The notes: a model not told the origin generated them from the sequence alone. 7,372 bases of DNA from Sulfurimonas sp. (GCA_027063215.1 JAMOSE010000150.1:1-7372); one strand, 5' to 3'; positions 1 through 7,256 are shown, numbered from the stretch's first letter. Made by a program: numbers and translations.

Positions 1-112
1 CCCAAGAAAAAGAAACAATAATCTTGAAATTCTTATGCTAAATAACAAAATTGAATCCCATGAAAAATATCTGCTAATTGTTTGAAAAATGATAAATTGC
101 GGTGTTTAACTT

Positions 113-136
113 GTTTTCAATGTTTTCATTGTGAAC
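113..136. repeat. Small hairpin-forming inverted repeat downstream of the RDD gene
   Basis: GTTTTCAATG, then a TTTT loop, then CATTGTGAAC pairs over nine of ten positions (one T-T mismatch, one G-T wobble). It begins 15 nt after the RDD stop in the transcribed direction, where a terminator is expected. No U-rich tail follows on the minus strand, so intrinsic termination is doubtful. The rest of 1-151 shows no gene I can support. Confidence 0.3.
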
Positions 137-151
137 GCATATGTTGTTTAT

Positions 152-646
152 CTACTGTTTTTCATCATAGATAACAGCGGTATTTGCAAGCAGATCATGG
201 AGAGCTTTTTTGTCATTTCTAAAGCCTACCATTAAAAAGCCTATACAAAAGAGTAGGGTAGATGGGATATAGCCTAGTGAGCGTGTAATGGCTTGTTTGT
301 TTGTAATATCCTGAAATGTTTGTGCATCAACTATTTTTATATGAAGAAATTTTTTTCCCGGTGTTGCTCCACGCCATTTATCCCAAAAGATTACTGTAAC
401 AACTAGCACTGCAATTTCAAAGATAAGTTCCCATGTAAATGAAGTACGAGGTTGATTGTCAAGTGCATGTGGATTGCCACTCATTGCCATTTGTAAATTT
501 TGTTGGTATTGTGTAAAGTCAAACCAGTTACCGTCACTTAAAAAGTAGATGATTATTGCTACTGGCAGGGCTAAAAGGAGTGTGTCAAGAAAAGAAGCGA
601 TAAAGCGGATCCAAAAACCCGCATATCGAACTTCTGCTTTAGACAT
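152..646 (-). CDS. RDD family integral membrane protein
   Basis: This 164-aa protein has the layout of RDD-domain membrane proteins. The N-terminal helix contains the Arg and Asp that name the family (YAGFWIRFIASFLD, with R14 and D21), within about residues 11-36. A second helix at about 73-89 leads into WRGATPGKKFLHIKIVD (91-107), the conserved cytoplasmic segment after helix 2. A third helix at about 126-142 is followed by NDKKALHDLLANTAVIYDE. RDD proteins are of mostly uncertain function, and some have been linked to ion transport, so no substrate is proposed. The ATG lies eight nt before the end of guaB, and I see no clear Shine-Dalgarno at the right distance, so translation probably depends on ribosomes finishing guaB. 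It is the last gene of the block. A TAG stop at 152-154 is followed by 151 bases without a supported gene. Confidence 0.93.
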   Translation of the reverse strand: MSKAEVRYAGFWIRFIASFLDTLLLALPVAIIIYFLSDGNWFDFTQYQQNLQMAMSGNPHALDNQPRTSFTWELIFEIAVLVVTVIFWDKWRGATPGKKFLHIKIVDAQTFQDITNKQAITRSLGYIPSTLLFCIGFLMVGFRNDKKALHDLLANTAVIYDEKQ

Positions 647-2084
647 GGTAGTTTGGCGCTTCTTGTGTGATGATTACATCATGAACATGAGACTCTTTAA
701 GACCAGCTGATGTGATCTCAACAAATTCTGCTTTATCCCAGAAAGCTTCAATGCTTTCACTGCCACAGTAACCCATAGATGAACGAAGTCCACCCATCAT
801 TTGATGCACAATTCCAGCGATTGATCCTCTAAATGGTACACGACCCTCAATTCCTTCAGGAACAAGTTTATCTGCTGCAGTTCCTTCTTGGAAATATCTG
901 TCATTACTTCCTTTTTGCATCGCTCCAATACTTCCCATACCACGGTATGATTTATACTGGCGCCCTTGGAACATGATAGTTTCACCCGGAGACTCTTCTG
1001 TACCTGCAAGAAGACTTCCTGCCATAACGCAACTAGCGCCTACTGCAAGTGCTTTTGAAATATCACCAGAGTATTTAATTCCACCATCTGCAATTACAGG
1101 TACACCATGTTTTCTAGCTGCTGCGGCACACTCATCAATAGCTGAGATTTGTGGAACACCAACACCTGCAACAATTCTTGTTGTACAGATAGAACCAGGT
1201 CCTATTCCAACTTTTACACCATCTGCACCAGCCTCAATCAATGCTTCTGTTGCTTCTGCTGTTGCTATATTTCCAGCAATAACATCAACAGCAAGATTTT
1301 CTTTAATAGTTTTAACAGTATCGAGTATTCCTTTTGAATGACCATGTGCAGAATCAAGTACAAGAACATCAGCACCTGCATCCACTAGAGCTTTTGCTCT
1401 GTCCATCTGTCCTACACCAATAGCAGCTCCAACAACGAGACGACCAAAATCATCTTTGTTAGAGTTTGGATACTCAATACGTTTTTTGATATCTTTAATA
1501 GTAACAAGACCTTTTAAAAATCCATCATCATCAATAATAGGAAGTTTTTCTATTTTATTTTGGTGCATAATATCAGCAGCTTCATCCAGGCTGATTCCTT
1601 GTTTTGCTGTGATAAGTGGCATTTTTGTCATTACTTCATCTGCACGTTTACGCATATCTTTTTCAAAACGCATATCACGATTTGTAAGAATTCCAAGAAG
1701 CTTGTTATGTCCATCAACTACAGGAACACCTGAGATCTTAAACTCTTTCATTAAAGCTTCTGCATCAGCTAATGTTGCATCTGGATTAACGTAAATAGGA
1801 TCAATGATAATACCGCTTTCAGATTTTTTTACTTTTTTAACCTGTTTACATTGTGTTTGAATATCCATATTTTTATGGATAATTCCGATTCCACCAAGAC
1901 GAGCCATTGCTATTGCTGCACGATATTCAGTTACTGTATCCATTGCCGCTGAAACCATAGGAATTTTAAGGCTAATATTTCGTGTTAGTTTAGTTTCTAG
2001 TGAAACTTCTTTTGGTAATACTTCAGAGTATTGGGGTACTAAAAGTACATCTTCAAATGTCAGGGCGCGTTTACGAATTCTCAT
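639..2084 (-). CDS. guaB: Inosine-5'-monophosphate dehydrogenase
   Basis: GuaB oxidises IMP to XMP with NAD+, the first committed and rate-setting step of guanine nucleotide synthesis in the cytosol. The 481-residue protein is of normal length. It has a TIM-barrel core interrupted by a tandem CBS (Bateman) module at about 92-204. The catalytic loop GIGPGSICTT (293-302) carries Cys300, the residue that forms the covalent IMP intermediate, in the potassium-binding loop. DGGIKYSGDI (333-342) and YRGMGS (380-385) are the phosphate and substrate-binding segments. NDRYFQ (394-399) belongs to the mobile flap. The presence of CBS domains and flap separates it from GMP reductase. The ATG start has AAGGA five nt upstream (2090-2094). 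A TATAAT box sits in the 59-nt gap ahead of it, so it can probably be transcribed independently of gatA. Its last eight nt overlap the RDD gene. Confidence 0.98.
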   Translation of the reverse strand: MRIRKRALTFEDVLLVPQYSEVLPKEVSLETKLTRNISLKIPMVSAAMDTVTEYRAAIAMARLGGIGIIHKNMDIQTQCKQVKKVKKSESGIIIDPIYVNPDATLADAEALMKEFKISGVPVVDGHNKLLGILTNRDMRFEKDMRKRADEVMTKMPLITAKQGISLDEAADIMHQNKIEKLPIIDDDGFLKGLVTIKDIKKRIEYPNSNKDDFGRLVVGAAIGVGQMDRAKALVDAGADVLVLDSAHGHSKGILDTVKTIKENLAVDVIAGNIATAEATEALIEAGADGVKVGIGPGSICTTRIVAGVGVPQISAIDECAAAARKHGVPVIADGGIKYSGDISKALAVGASCVMAGSLLAGTEESPGETIMFQGRQYKSYRGMGSIGAMQKGSNDRYFQEGTAADKLVPEGIEGRVPFRGSIAGIVHQMMGGLRSSMGYCGSESIEAFWDKAEFVEITSAGLKESHVHDVIITQEAPNYHV

Positions 2085-2125
2085 GGTTATCCTTTTGCAG
2101 AGTAAAAAGTTAGTAAAATTTTCGA

Positions 2126-2131
2126 ATTATA
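2126..2131 (-). promoter_or_regulatory. guaB: Likely guaB promoter -10 box (TATAAT)
   Basis: The minus strand reads AAAAAAGGTATAATTCG in the gap between the four-helix membrane gene and guaB. The perfect TATAAT is 41 nt from the guaB ATG, giving a predicted leader of about 35 nt. A clear -35 is absent. This suggests that guaB and the RDD gene form a separately controllable unit within the block. Confidence 0.6.
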
Positions 2132-2143
2132 CCTTTTTTGTGG

Positions 2144-2575
2144 TTAATAAGAGGTAAAATCCAAAAACATAAATTGTGAAAGCAGTATAATAATTACTAC
2201 TAAAATGAATGGGAATAGATGACTTTTAAATACCCATGGCTGTATTCCGAAAAAGACTTGATTAACTCCACGAAATCCAAGCCATAGACCTAAAAATGCT
2301 TTGATAGAGAGTGCTATTTGAAATGTTGAAAGTCCATCAGGACCTATCTTTCCAAAAACCTGTGTAAAAAGGTATATTCCTGAAATTACAGCGACAATAA
2401 GAGCTTTAGGTACAACTTTACGAACATGCATCATAATAGCTTCGCGTGCTTTTTTATGCTCTTCTTCATCTAAAGATTGTTTCATTTTTGCCATAAAAAG
2501 ATTATCTGTAAATAAAAAACCACCGTAAATAAAAACTGCAAAAATATGAATTGTATGAATGATTGTGTATAAAAT
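2144..2575 (-). CDS. Four-helix integral membrane protein (CopD-like fold), probable ATT start
   Basis: Starting at the first ATG (2492-2494) gives 116 aa and three membrane helices, but no Shine-Dalgarno and an 80-nt gap. The same frame runs open upstream for 28 more codons with no ATG, GTG or TTG. From ATT at 2573-2575 it encodes a typical first helix (LYTIIHTIHIFAVFIYGGF). This ATT overlaps the previous stop as TAATT, the usual TAATG junction with one base changed, and lies six nt after AAGGA (2582-2586). The resulting 143-aa protein has helices at about 3-23, 56-74, 84-102 and 119-138, with a charged loop (SLDEEEHKKAREA) after helix 1. The H-x6-GG helix-1 pattern recalls small CopD/DUF-type four-helix membrane proteins that may bind heme or metal. 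That is resemblance only, and no function is assigned. A genome error at the third base of the start codon is the alternative explanation. Confidence 0.8.
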   Translation of the reverse strand: MLYTIIHTIHIFAVFIYGGFLFTDNLFMAKMKQSLDEEEHKKAREAIMMHVRKVVPKALIVAVISGIYLFTQVFGKIGPDGLSTFQIALSIKAFLGLWLGFRGVNQVFFGIQPWVFKSHLFPFILVVIIILLSQFMFLDFTSY

Positions 2576-2988
2576 TACTTATCCTTTTTCTTTTGAGCTT
2601 TTCTAAAGAGATGAAAATTTTGCGCTTCAAGCATATCTTCAACATAACCAGTGACACACTTTGTACAGTTTGTCCAGATTCCAGAAGGAAGTCGAACCTC
2701 CAGTTTCTTTTTTTCACGAAGTTTGATGATTTTTTTTGGAGAGAGTAGTTTTGTAACAGGTCCAAAATCAACATCTGTCAGATCAATATCTTTTTTATAA
2801 AAAATAGTCTGTTTTTTAAAGTTACCCCAACCAGGAACACCATCTTCTGTATAAGGTACTTCATAGCCATTTTTGAATTTTACCATCATTTTATAGTGTG
2901 AATTATCAAAAACTTGAGTGACTTTCCCTTTACCAAAAACAAGACCAAAGAGTTTGTCTTTTACTTTTACATTGTCAAAATATGCCAT
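2575..2988 (-). CDS. Conserved-looking hypothetical protein, 137 aa, probable SH3-like N-terminal half
   Basis: I do not recognise a named family. The start is the ATG at 2986-2988, with AGGAG six nt upstream (2995-2999). A further in-frame ATG at 3055-3057 would extend the protein back into gatA and is not supported. Residues about 4-50 read KVKDKLFGLVFGKGKVTQV...VKFKNGYEVPYTEDG. This is a short-strand, Gly-rich pattern like small SH3/Tudor-type barrels such as the UvrD/PcrA C-terminal domain, and also like phage or Bacteroidetes proteins ending in YTxDG. The C-terminal third has LEVRLPSGIWTNCTKC and a charged, lysine-rich tail (KAQKKKDK). There are only two cysteines, in a CxxC, too few for an independent zinc finger. 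There is no signal peptide or membrane segment, so it is probably cytoplasmic, perhaps binding nucleic acid or protein. Its stop codon shares one base with the proposed start of the next gene, suggesting coupled expression. Confidence 0.85.
   Translation of the reverse strand: MAYFDNVKVKDKLFGLVFGKGKVTQVFDNSHYKMMVKFKNGYEVPYTEDGVPGWGNFKKQTIFYKKDIDLTDVDFGPVTKLLSPKKIIKLREKKKLEVRLPSGIWTNCTKCVTGYVEDMLEAQNFHLFRKAQKKKDK
2582..2586 (-). promoter_or_regulatory. Ribosome binding site that decides the ATT start
   Basis: AAGGA lies within the last codons of the 137-aa gene and six nt before ATT at 2573-2575. No comparable site precedes the ATG at 2492-2494, where the upstream sequence is ACAGATAATCTTTTT. 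The spacing matches that of the gatA site (AAGGA, six nt). Confidence 0.65.
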
Positions 2989-3003
2989 TTTCTTCTCCTG
3001 TGA

Positions 3004-3041
3004 ATGAAATATATTTGTATAGTATATCAAATTTGTTTCAT
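3004..3041. repeat. 38-bp imperfect inverted repeat between gatA and the 137-aa gene
   Basis: On the plus strand the arms are ATGAAATATATTTG (3004-3017) and CAAATTTGTTTCAT (3028-3041), matching as an inverted repeat at 12 of 14 positions across a 10-nt spacer. The dyad begins at the last base of the gatA stop and ends just before the AGGAG of the next gene. There is no T-run after it in the transcribed direction, so it does not look like an intrinsic terminator. An operator, an mRNA hairpin controlling or protecting the downstream gene, or a processing site all fit better. Confidence 0.55.
3021..3026 (-). promoter_or_regulatory. Possible -10 box (TATACT) inside the dyad
   Basis: The spacer of the inverted repeat reads TTTGATATACTATAC on the minus strand, giving TATACT 32 nt before the ATG of the 137-aa gene. 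If used, a protein bound to the flanking arms would sit across the promoter. Only five of six bases match the consensus and no -35 is evident. Confidence 0.35.
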
Positions 3042-4384
3042 TAGGCTTTATATGCAACTGCTTTTTCTAAAGAGAGTGCACCATCAAAGAGTGTTTGCTC
3101 ATCATATGCTTTTGCAATAAGTTGCAAACCGACTGGAAGGTCAGCAGCATTTTTGTCAATTGGAAGAGAGAGTGCCGGAAGACCTGCAAGGTTTACACTG
3201 ATAGTATAGATATCGCTTAGGTACATATCCATTGGATTTGCCAGCTCTCCAAATTTTGGTGCAACAGTTGGTGCTACTGGAGAGAGGATAAGATCAACCT
3301 CTTCAAATATTTTTGCATACGCATCTTTAATGATATGACGTGTTTTTTGTGCTTTTACATAGTAAGCTTCGTAGTAACCGCTTGAGAGTACAAAGTTCCC
3401 AAGTAATATACGACGTTTTACTTCATCTCCAAAGCCTTCACTTCTTGTTTTATAGTAAGTCTCTTCAAGATTTTTACCTTCAACACGATTACCGTAGCGG
3501 ATACCATCATATCGTGCAAGATTTGTTGTCGCTTCTGCCGTTGCTGTGATGTAGTATGCAGAGATGTCATATTTTGCATCCATCATCTCTTTTTCAACGA
3601 TTGTATGTCCTGCAGCTTTGAGTGCTTCTATTGCTTTTGCATAAGCATCTTTTACATCTTGACTGGCATTTTCTATATAATTAGGAAGTATTGCGATAGT
3701 TAATTTTCTATTGGCATTGAGATTTGGTACTACTTTGTCATCTTTGCCTGCATTTGTAGAGTCTTTTGCATCACTGCCACTGATAATATCATAAAGGATA
3801 GCAGCATCTTCTACATTTTGTGTCATAGGACCGATTTGATCAAGACTTGATGCGTATGCTCCAAGACCATAACGGCTTACGCGTCCGTATGTCGGTTTCA
3901 TCCCTACAATCCCACAAAAAGCAGCAGGTTGGCGAATAGAACCACCGGTATCACTTCCAAGTGCAGCAACAGCAAGTCCGGCACCTACAGCCGCAGCACT
4001 ACCACCGCTGCTTCCTCCAGGAACACGATCTTTTGCATGCGGATTTTGTGTCTTACCATAAATGCTTGATTCTGTAGTAGAACCCATAGCAAACTCATCC
4101 ATATTGACACGACCAAATGGGCTAAGACCGTTATCAAGCAGTTTTTCAATAACTGTAGCATTATAAGGCGCGATATAGCCTTGAAGAATTTTACTACCAC
4201 TTGTAACCGACCAATCTTTGACCTGAATATTGTCTTTAATGGCAATAGGTACTCCTTCACCGACATTATTAATATCAATATAGGCATTTAAATCTTTATT
4301 TGCTTCAATTTTACTGCGAAGTTCTTCTTTGAAATTGTTGAGTTCATCTTTGCTGAGTGCAAGTGCTTCTTTTAATGTAATCAC
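3041..4384 (-). CDS. gatA: Glutamyl-tRNA(Gln)/aspartyl-tRNA(Asn) amidotransferase subunit A
   Basis: GatA is the glutaminase subunit of the GatCAB amidotransferase. It releases ammonia from glutamine, which GatB uses to convert Glu-tRNA(Gln) and, where AsnRS is absent, Asp-tRNA(Asn). The amidase-signature triad is visible: Lys50 in IAIKDNI, cis-Ser125 in PGGSSGGSA and nucleophile Ser149 in GSDTGGSIRQPA. The Lys-to-Ser spacing is as in characterised GatA proteins. The 447 residues are on the short side for the family but carry all core motifs. Other amidase-family hydrolases are unlikely because the GatA-style motif GRVNMDEFAMGS (91-102) is present. The start is GTG, with AAGGA six nt upstream (4391-4395); this Shine-Dalgarno overlaps the TAA of the preceding tiny gene, so coupled translation is likely. 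gatB and gatC are not in the window, so the complex must be encoded from dispersed loci. Confidence 0.97.
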   Translation of the reverse strand: MITLKEALALSKDELNNFKEELRSKIEANKDLNAYIDINNVGEGVPIAIKDNIQVKDWSVTSGSKILQGYIAPYNATVIEKLLDNGLSPFGRVNMDEFAMGSTTESSIYGKTQNPHAKDRVPGGSSGGSAAAVGAGLAVAALGSDTGGSIRQPAAFCGIVGMKPTYGRVSRYGLGAYASSLDQIGPMTQNVEDAAILYDIISGSDAKDSTNAGKDDKVVPNLNANRKLTIAILPNYIENASQDVKDAYAKAIEALKAAGHTIVEKEMMDAKYDISAYYITATAEATTNLARYDGIRYGNRVEGKNLEETYYKTRSEGFGDEVKRRILLGNFVLSSGYYEAYYVKAQKTRHIIKDAYAKIFEEVDLILSPVAPTVAPKFGELANPMDMYLSDIYTISVNLAGLPALSLPIDKNAADLPVGLQLIAKAYDEQTLFDGALSLEKAVAYKA

Positions 4385-4393
4385 TAAACTTCC

Positions 4394-4501
4394 TTATTTA
4401 AATTTTTTTACAAAAAATATTCCGACTGCCACAAGTGCAAAGATAGCACCTATAGAGCCAAAGACAAATGGCAGAGTTACAGGTTCGCTAAAATTAGGCA
4501 C
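4394..4501 (-). CDS. 35-aa single-pass membrane protein, GTG start, overlapping ileS
   Basis: I read a 35-codon ORF beginning GTG-CCT-AAT (VPNFSEPVTLPF) and ending FFVKKFK. Residues about 11-31 form one continuous hydrophobic, glycine-containing helix (FVFGSIGAIFALVAVGIFF), followed by a basic KKFK tail that should stay in the cytoplasm. Three things support translation: a GAGGA Shine-Dalgarno (4510-4514) eight nt before the GTG, an 8-nt overlap with the ileS stop, and the gatA Shine-Dalgarno overlapping its own TAA. It fills what would otherwise be a 109-nt hole in a tightly packed operon. From memory, C. jejuni has a small membrane ORF in the same ileS-gatA position, which would imply long conservation; I could not check this. 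I do not recognise a family or function. A small membrane accessory subunit is possible, but nothing here names a partner. A non-coding spacer is the alternative. Confidence 0.75.
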   Translation of the reverse strand: MPNFSEPVTLPFVFGSIGAIFALVAVGIFFVKKFK

Positions 4502-7256
4502 CTACAACATCCTCACATCTGCTGCAGAGTTTCTCTTCTGCCTCAGACTGATATTTCCAGCATCTTGGACATTTGTGTGCTGTTGCTTTTGCAATACCAA
4601 AAGTATCTTCATCAACTTTAAATGTTCCTATAAGCTCTTCTTCTGTCTTATCTTCAAAGATCCCAGATACAACAAACCAATCCTCAGCATCGACTCTGTC
4701 CATTTCCAGTGTTGTTTTTGATTCTGTATAGATAACAAGTTCTAATGTTGATTTAATAACTTTTTCTTTTTTAAGAGCATCGACAACTGCACCAAAACCT
4801 TCACGGGCTTTGACCATATAGGCTGCATCAAATGGTGCTTCTATACTCTGTAGAGCAGTGTATGTCATATCAAAGATATCTTCGGCATCACCTTTAATGA
4901 TAGCTGGAGCATTCTCTACAATCTCATCTGCAGTATAGGTTAATATCGGTGCCATAAGTGTAAGAAGTGTTTTTGTAATCATTGCCATTGCACTTTGACT
5001 TGCACGACGACGGGAAGACTCTTTTGCATTACAGTAAAGATTGTCTTTTGTCATGTCAATATACATACCGCTGAGTTCATTAACGATAAAGTTATTAAGT
5101 GTGTTCATACCATTTACAAAGTTGTATTCACTAAATTGTTTATGAACTTCATTGAAAACTCTGCTTGCTTCACAGAGTATCCATTTATCGAGATTACCCA
5201 TCTCTTTTACTGCTGTAAGATTTTCAAGATCACTAATATTTGCAAGCATGATTCTAAAGGTATTTCTTAGTTTTCTGTAGCTTTCTGATGTCTGTTTTAA
5301 GATACCTTGAGAGATTTTAAGATCTCCTTGGTAGTCCGATGATGCAACCCATAGACGTAAGATCTCGCTTCCATACTCTTTAAGAACTTTCTCAGGTGCG
5401 ATAACATTGCCTTTCGATTTAGACATCTTTTCACCTTTTTCATCTACTGTAAATCCGTGTGTAAGAACACCTTTGTATGGTGCTTTGTGTTGTACGGCAG
5501 TTGAGAGGAAAAGTGATGACTGAAACCATCCACGGTGCTGATCTGAACCCTCTACATAAAGATCTGCCGGATAGTTTCCTGCATCATAGTTGCGAGATTT
5601 AAGCACAGAGTTCCAAGTAGAACCTGAGTCAAACCATACATCTAAGATATCAGTTACTTTTTCAAGATCTTCTGCTTTATATTGACATCCAGGATAGAGC
5701 AGTTGTGCAATATCCATAGAATACCATGCATCACTTCCTTGCATTTCAAAGATCATCGCTACAAAGTTAAGCACTTTCTCATCAAGAAGAACTTCTCCTG
5801 TTGCTTTTACTCTAAAAAATGCGATAGGTACACCCCAGTCACGCTGACGGCTGATACACCAGTCAGGACGATTTTCAACCATAGAAGTAAGACGTTTTCT
5901 TCCCGTTTCAGGAATAAACTTTGTTTTTTCCACTTCAGAGAGTGCAATTTCACGAAGTGTTTTACTCTCGCCCTCAGGTGTTCCATCAACTGAGATAAAC
6001 CACTGTTTTGTAGCACGGTAGATAAGTGGTGTATGACTTCTCCAACAGTGTGGATAGGAGTGCATAAATTTATCGACTTTTAAAACAGCATCACCCATCA
6101 GTTCGATTAATTCTTCATTTGATTTAAAGATATGTCGGCCTACAAAATCCTCTGCATTTGGAATAAGTCCAAGTCCTACAACACTCTCATCATAACATCC
6201 CGTCTCATCAACAGGCATAACAACTTCTAGGTCATATACAAGTCCGACACGGTAGTCATCCTCACCATGTCCAGGTGCTGTGTGTACACAACCGGTACCA
6301 TTGTCAACTAAAACATGTTCGCCCAGAACCAAGCGAGACTCTCTGCCATTAAGTGGATTGATTGCGATAAGGTTTTCTAATTCTTTTGCATCAAATTCTT
6401 TTGTGATTGTTCCCTTAACTACATTACTTTCTACAAGTGAATTAAGAAGTTCTTTTGCCACAATGTAGCCATCTGTAGTCAGGACATACTTTTCATCAGG
6501 ATTTAAAGAAATTCCTGTGTTTGCCGGAATAGTCCACGGTGTTGTCGTCCAGATAACCGGAGCAGCTTTTCCTTCAATGCCAAGTTTTGCTTTTGCATCA
6601 TCAGAGAGTTCAAAAGCGATAAAGATCGAGTAATCTTCTTTGTCTTCGTATTCTACTTCTGCCTCTGCCAAAGCTGTTCGTTCAGCCCAAGACCAAAAAA
6701 CAGGTTTGCTACGTTCAATTAAGAGCCCTTTTTTTGCAACATCACAAAGAGTTCTATAGATATTTGCCTCAAATTTATAATCCATTGTGACATAAGGTTT
6801 TTCCCAGTCAGCAATAATTCCAAGTGTTTTAAATTCAGATCGTTGGATATCTACAAATTTTGCAGCATGTTCTCGACAAAGTTTACGGATCTCGGCAGTC
6901 TCAAGCTGCTCTTTTTTCTTTTTGCCACCAAGTTTCTTTTCAACCTGTTGTTCAATTGGAAGTCCGTGACAGTCCCAACCCGGTGTAAAACGAACAGACT
7001 TTCCTGAAAAATAGTTGTGTTTAATGATAATATCTTTGAGAACTTTATTCAGTGCATGTCCAATGTGAATATGTCCATTTGCATAGGGAGGCCCGTCGTG
7101 AAGCGTAAAACTTTCAGCATCTCTACGCTTTGTTTTCATTTTATGATAAACATTCTTTGCATCCCATGCAGCATAACGTTTAGGCTCATTGTTAATCAAA
7201 TTTCCGCGCATTGCGAAGGTTGTTGTTGGTAAAAGTAGTGTCTCTTTGTAGTCCAT
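4494..7256 (-). CDS. ileS: Isoleucyl-tRNA synthetase (type I IleRS)
   Basis: This cytoplasmic class I aminoacyl-tRNA synthetase charges tRNA-Ile with isoleucine and edits mischarged valine. The 920-residue protein is full length for bacterial IleRS. The HIGH signature is at residues 64-67 after PPYANGHI, and KMSKS is at 610-614. The editing domain shows WTTTPWTIPANT (236-247) and GTGCVHTAPGHGEDDY (320-335). The catalytic-core stretch EGSDQHRGWFQSS lies at 569-581. The C-terminus is a zinc ribbon with CPRC (896-899) and CSRC (911-914), typical of bacterial type I enzymes rather than the mupirocin-resistant eukaryote-like type. The ATG start is backed by GAGG five nt upstream (7262-7265). It is the first gene of the co-directional block, and its stop lies inside the next, tiny gene. 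All key motifs are intact, with no frameshift. Confidence 0.98.
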   Translation of the reverse strand: MDYKETLLLPTTTFAMRGNLINNEPKRYAAWDAKNVYHKMKTKRRDAESFTLHDGPPYANGHIHIGHALNKVLKDIIIKHNYFSGKSVRFTPGWDCHGLPIEQQVEKKLGGKKKKEQLETAEIRKLCREHAAKFVDIQRSEFKTLGIIADWEKPYVTMDYKFEANIYRTLCDVAKKGLLIERSKPVFWSWAERTALAEAEVEYEDKEDYSIFIAFELSDDAKAKLGIEGKAAPVIWTTTPWTIPANTGISLNPDEKYVLTTDGYIVAKELLNSLVESNVVKGTITKEFDAKELENLIAINPLNGRESRLVLGEHVLVDNGTGCVHTAPGHGEDDYRVGLVYDLEVVMPVDETGCYDESVVGLGLIPNAEDFVGRHIFKSNEELIELMGDAVLKVDKFMHSYPHCWRSHTPLIYRATKQWFISVDGTPEGESKTLREIALSEVEKTKFIPETGRKRLTSMVENRPDWCISRQRDWGVPIAFFRVKATGEVLLDEKVLNFVAMIFEMQGSDAWYSMDIAQLLYPGCQYKAEDLEKVTDILDVWFDSGSTWNSVLKSRNYDAGNYPADLYVEGSDQHRGWFQSSLFLSTAVQHKAPYKGVLTHGFTVDEKGEKMSKSKGNVIAPEKVLKEYGSEILRLWVASSDYQGDLKISQGILKQTSESYRKLRNTFRIMLANISDLENLTAVKEMGNLDKWILCEASRVFNEVHKQFSEYNFVNGMNTLNNFIVNELSGMYIDMTKDNLYCNAKESSRRRASQSAMAMITKTLLTLMAPILTYTADEIVENAPAIIKGDAEDIFDMTYTALQSIEAPFDAAYMVKAREGFGAVVDALKKEKVIKSTLELVIYTESKTTLEMDRVDAEDWFVVSGIFEDKTEEELIGTFKVDEDTFGIAKATAHKCPRCWKYQSEAEEKLCSRCEDVVGA

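Noticed and set aside
2..85. Plus-strand open frame entering from the left edge (PRKRNNNLEILM..., stop TGA at 83-85), possibly the end of a convergent gene
   Set aside because: The other two plus-strand frames also read open from the edge for short distances (stops at 19-21 and 39-41), so I cannot tell which, if any, is a gene end.
973..1341. Plus-strand 122-codon frame opposite guaB
   Set aside because: It is a mirror of the guaB reading frame, has no start signals, and guaB has intact family motifs throughout.
2502..2774. Minus-strand 90-codon frame overlapping the 137-aa gene
   Set aside because: It overlaps two better supported genes in other frames, has no ribosome binding site, and reads as low-complexity, frame-shifted sequence.
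3028..3042. TAATG at the gatA stop, opening ATG-AAA-CAA-ATT-TGA
   Set aside because: It is only four codons and has no ribosome binding site. It is more simply explained as part of the inverted repeat.
2989..3057. Longer start for the 137-aa gene at the ATG at 3055-3057 (23 extra residues)
   Set aside because: The extension overlaps the gatA end, has no ribosome binding site and has non-homologous-looking composition. The internal ATG at 2988 has an ideal AGGAG six nt away.
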